A stretch of DNA of 6,027 nt, from positions 1 to 6,027 of the forward strand of contig RFMK01000101.1 in NCBI GenBank assembly GCA_009927705.1, in the 5' to 3' direction. The notes below the pieces were generated by a model. That model had not been told where the DNA came from. It did no database searches and saw only the letters and a program-made list of their open reading frames with translations. Below are positions 5,972 through 6,027 of the stretch, one piece after another. Within the stretch, counting starts at the first letter, position 1; each line of letters opens with the position of its first letter. Both the position numbers and the translations under genes were made by a program. The stretch comes from Actinomycetota bacterium (lineage in GTDB: Bacteria; Actinomycetota; Actinomycetes; Nanopelagicales; Nanopelagicaceae).

Positions 5972-6003
5972 CTGTGGATTTTATTACGTATTTCGCTATT
6001 CAT
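5968..6003 (-). other. Eleven-codon mini-ORF overlapping the nagA start (doubtful)
   Basis: ATG 6003-6001 opens a reading frame encoding MNSEIRNKIHR whose TGA (5970-5968) overlaps the nagA GTG in a GTGA arrangement. The same frame has TAG at the window edge (6027-6025). No ribosome site is properly spaced before the ATG. It could be a leader peptide coupling translation to nagA, or chance. The other two minus frames here also contain stops (TAG at 6014-6012 and at 5998-5996), so any upstream minus-strand gene must end by these positions or lie outside the window. Confidence 0.15.
5978..5983 (-). promoter_or_regulatory. -10 hexamer placed for a leaderless nagA transcript
   Basis: On the minus strand TAAAAT (five of six matches to TATAAT) ends exactly six bases before GTG 5971, which puts the expected transcription start on the G of the start codon. 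No Shine-Dalgarno precedes that GTG. Leaderless mRNAs with a TANNNT box at this distance are common in actinobacteria. The -35 region (about 6001-6006, AACATG) is poor, which is usual for such promoters. An internal operon position for nagA cannot be excluded because only 56 bases of upstream sequence are present. Confidence 0.4.
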
Positions 6004-6027
6004 GTTGCGCGCTAAACTTCGCCTCTA

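Noticed and set aside
6002..6027. Plus-strand ATG at the window edge (MLRAKLRL...)
   Set aside because: Only eight codons are visible and no ribosome site precedes it, so a gene cannot be supported.

Overview
The window looks like chromosomal DNA of a low-to-mid-GC actinobacterium. The aminopeptidase P start, the sugar ABC importer and the NagA barrel all read like actinobacterial family members, and base composition looks, by eye, to be in the mid-40s % GC. That combination would suit the freshwater acI / Nanopelagicales type, but this is an inference from sequence style and not a measured placement.

Layout. (1) Bases 1-743, minus strand: the 5' half of an Xaa-Pro aminopeptidase (PepP-like) gene, broken by an apparent one-base deletion near 435-437 while both halves stay well conserved. 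(2) 744-952: a divergent intergenic region with a strong Shine-Dalgarno for pepP, a 12-bp perfect palindrome and a weak sigma70-like promoter for the next operon. (3) 953-5071, plus strand: a carbohydrate uptake and use operon. It holds an extracellular sugar-binding protein, a strong 19-bp intercistronic stem-loop, MalF-type and MalG-type permeases overlapping by 4 bp, and a cytoplasmic GH32-like five-bladed beta-propeller glycosidase. No ATPase is encoded, so the importer probably borrows a shared MsiK/MalK-type ATPase. (4) 5081-5971, minus strand, convergent with only 9 bp between stop codons: an N-acetylglucosamine-6-phosphate deacetylase (NagA) with the expected metal and catalytic residues but consisting only of the barrel. 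The beta-sandwich that normally frames it is missing at both ends. (5) 5972-6027: upstream edge of nagA, with a -10-like hexamer placed as expected for a leaderless transcript starting on the GTG.

How the genes work together. The binding protein captures a sugar or oligosaccharide outside the membrane, the permease pair carries it in, and the GH32-like enzyme, which has no signal peptide, probably splits it in the cytoplasm. A fructoside such as sucrose or a short fructan is the best guess from the enzyme family, but the exact substrate cannot be read from sequence. nagA belongs to a separate, oppositely transcribed unit for amino-sugar catabolism; proximity alone does not link it to the importer. 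I saw no tRNA, rRNA, CRISPR array, IS element or phage gene. The most unusual objects are the barrel-only NagA and the intercistronic hairpin. I did not find evidence of a wholly new multi-gene system.
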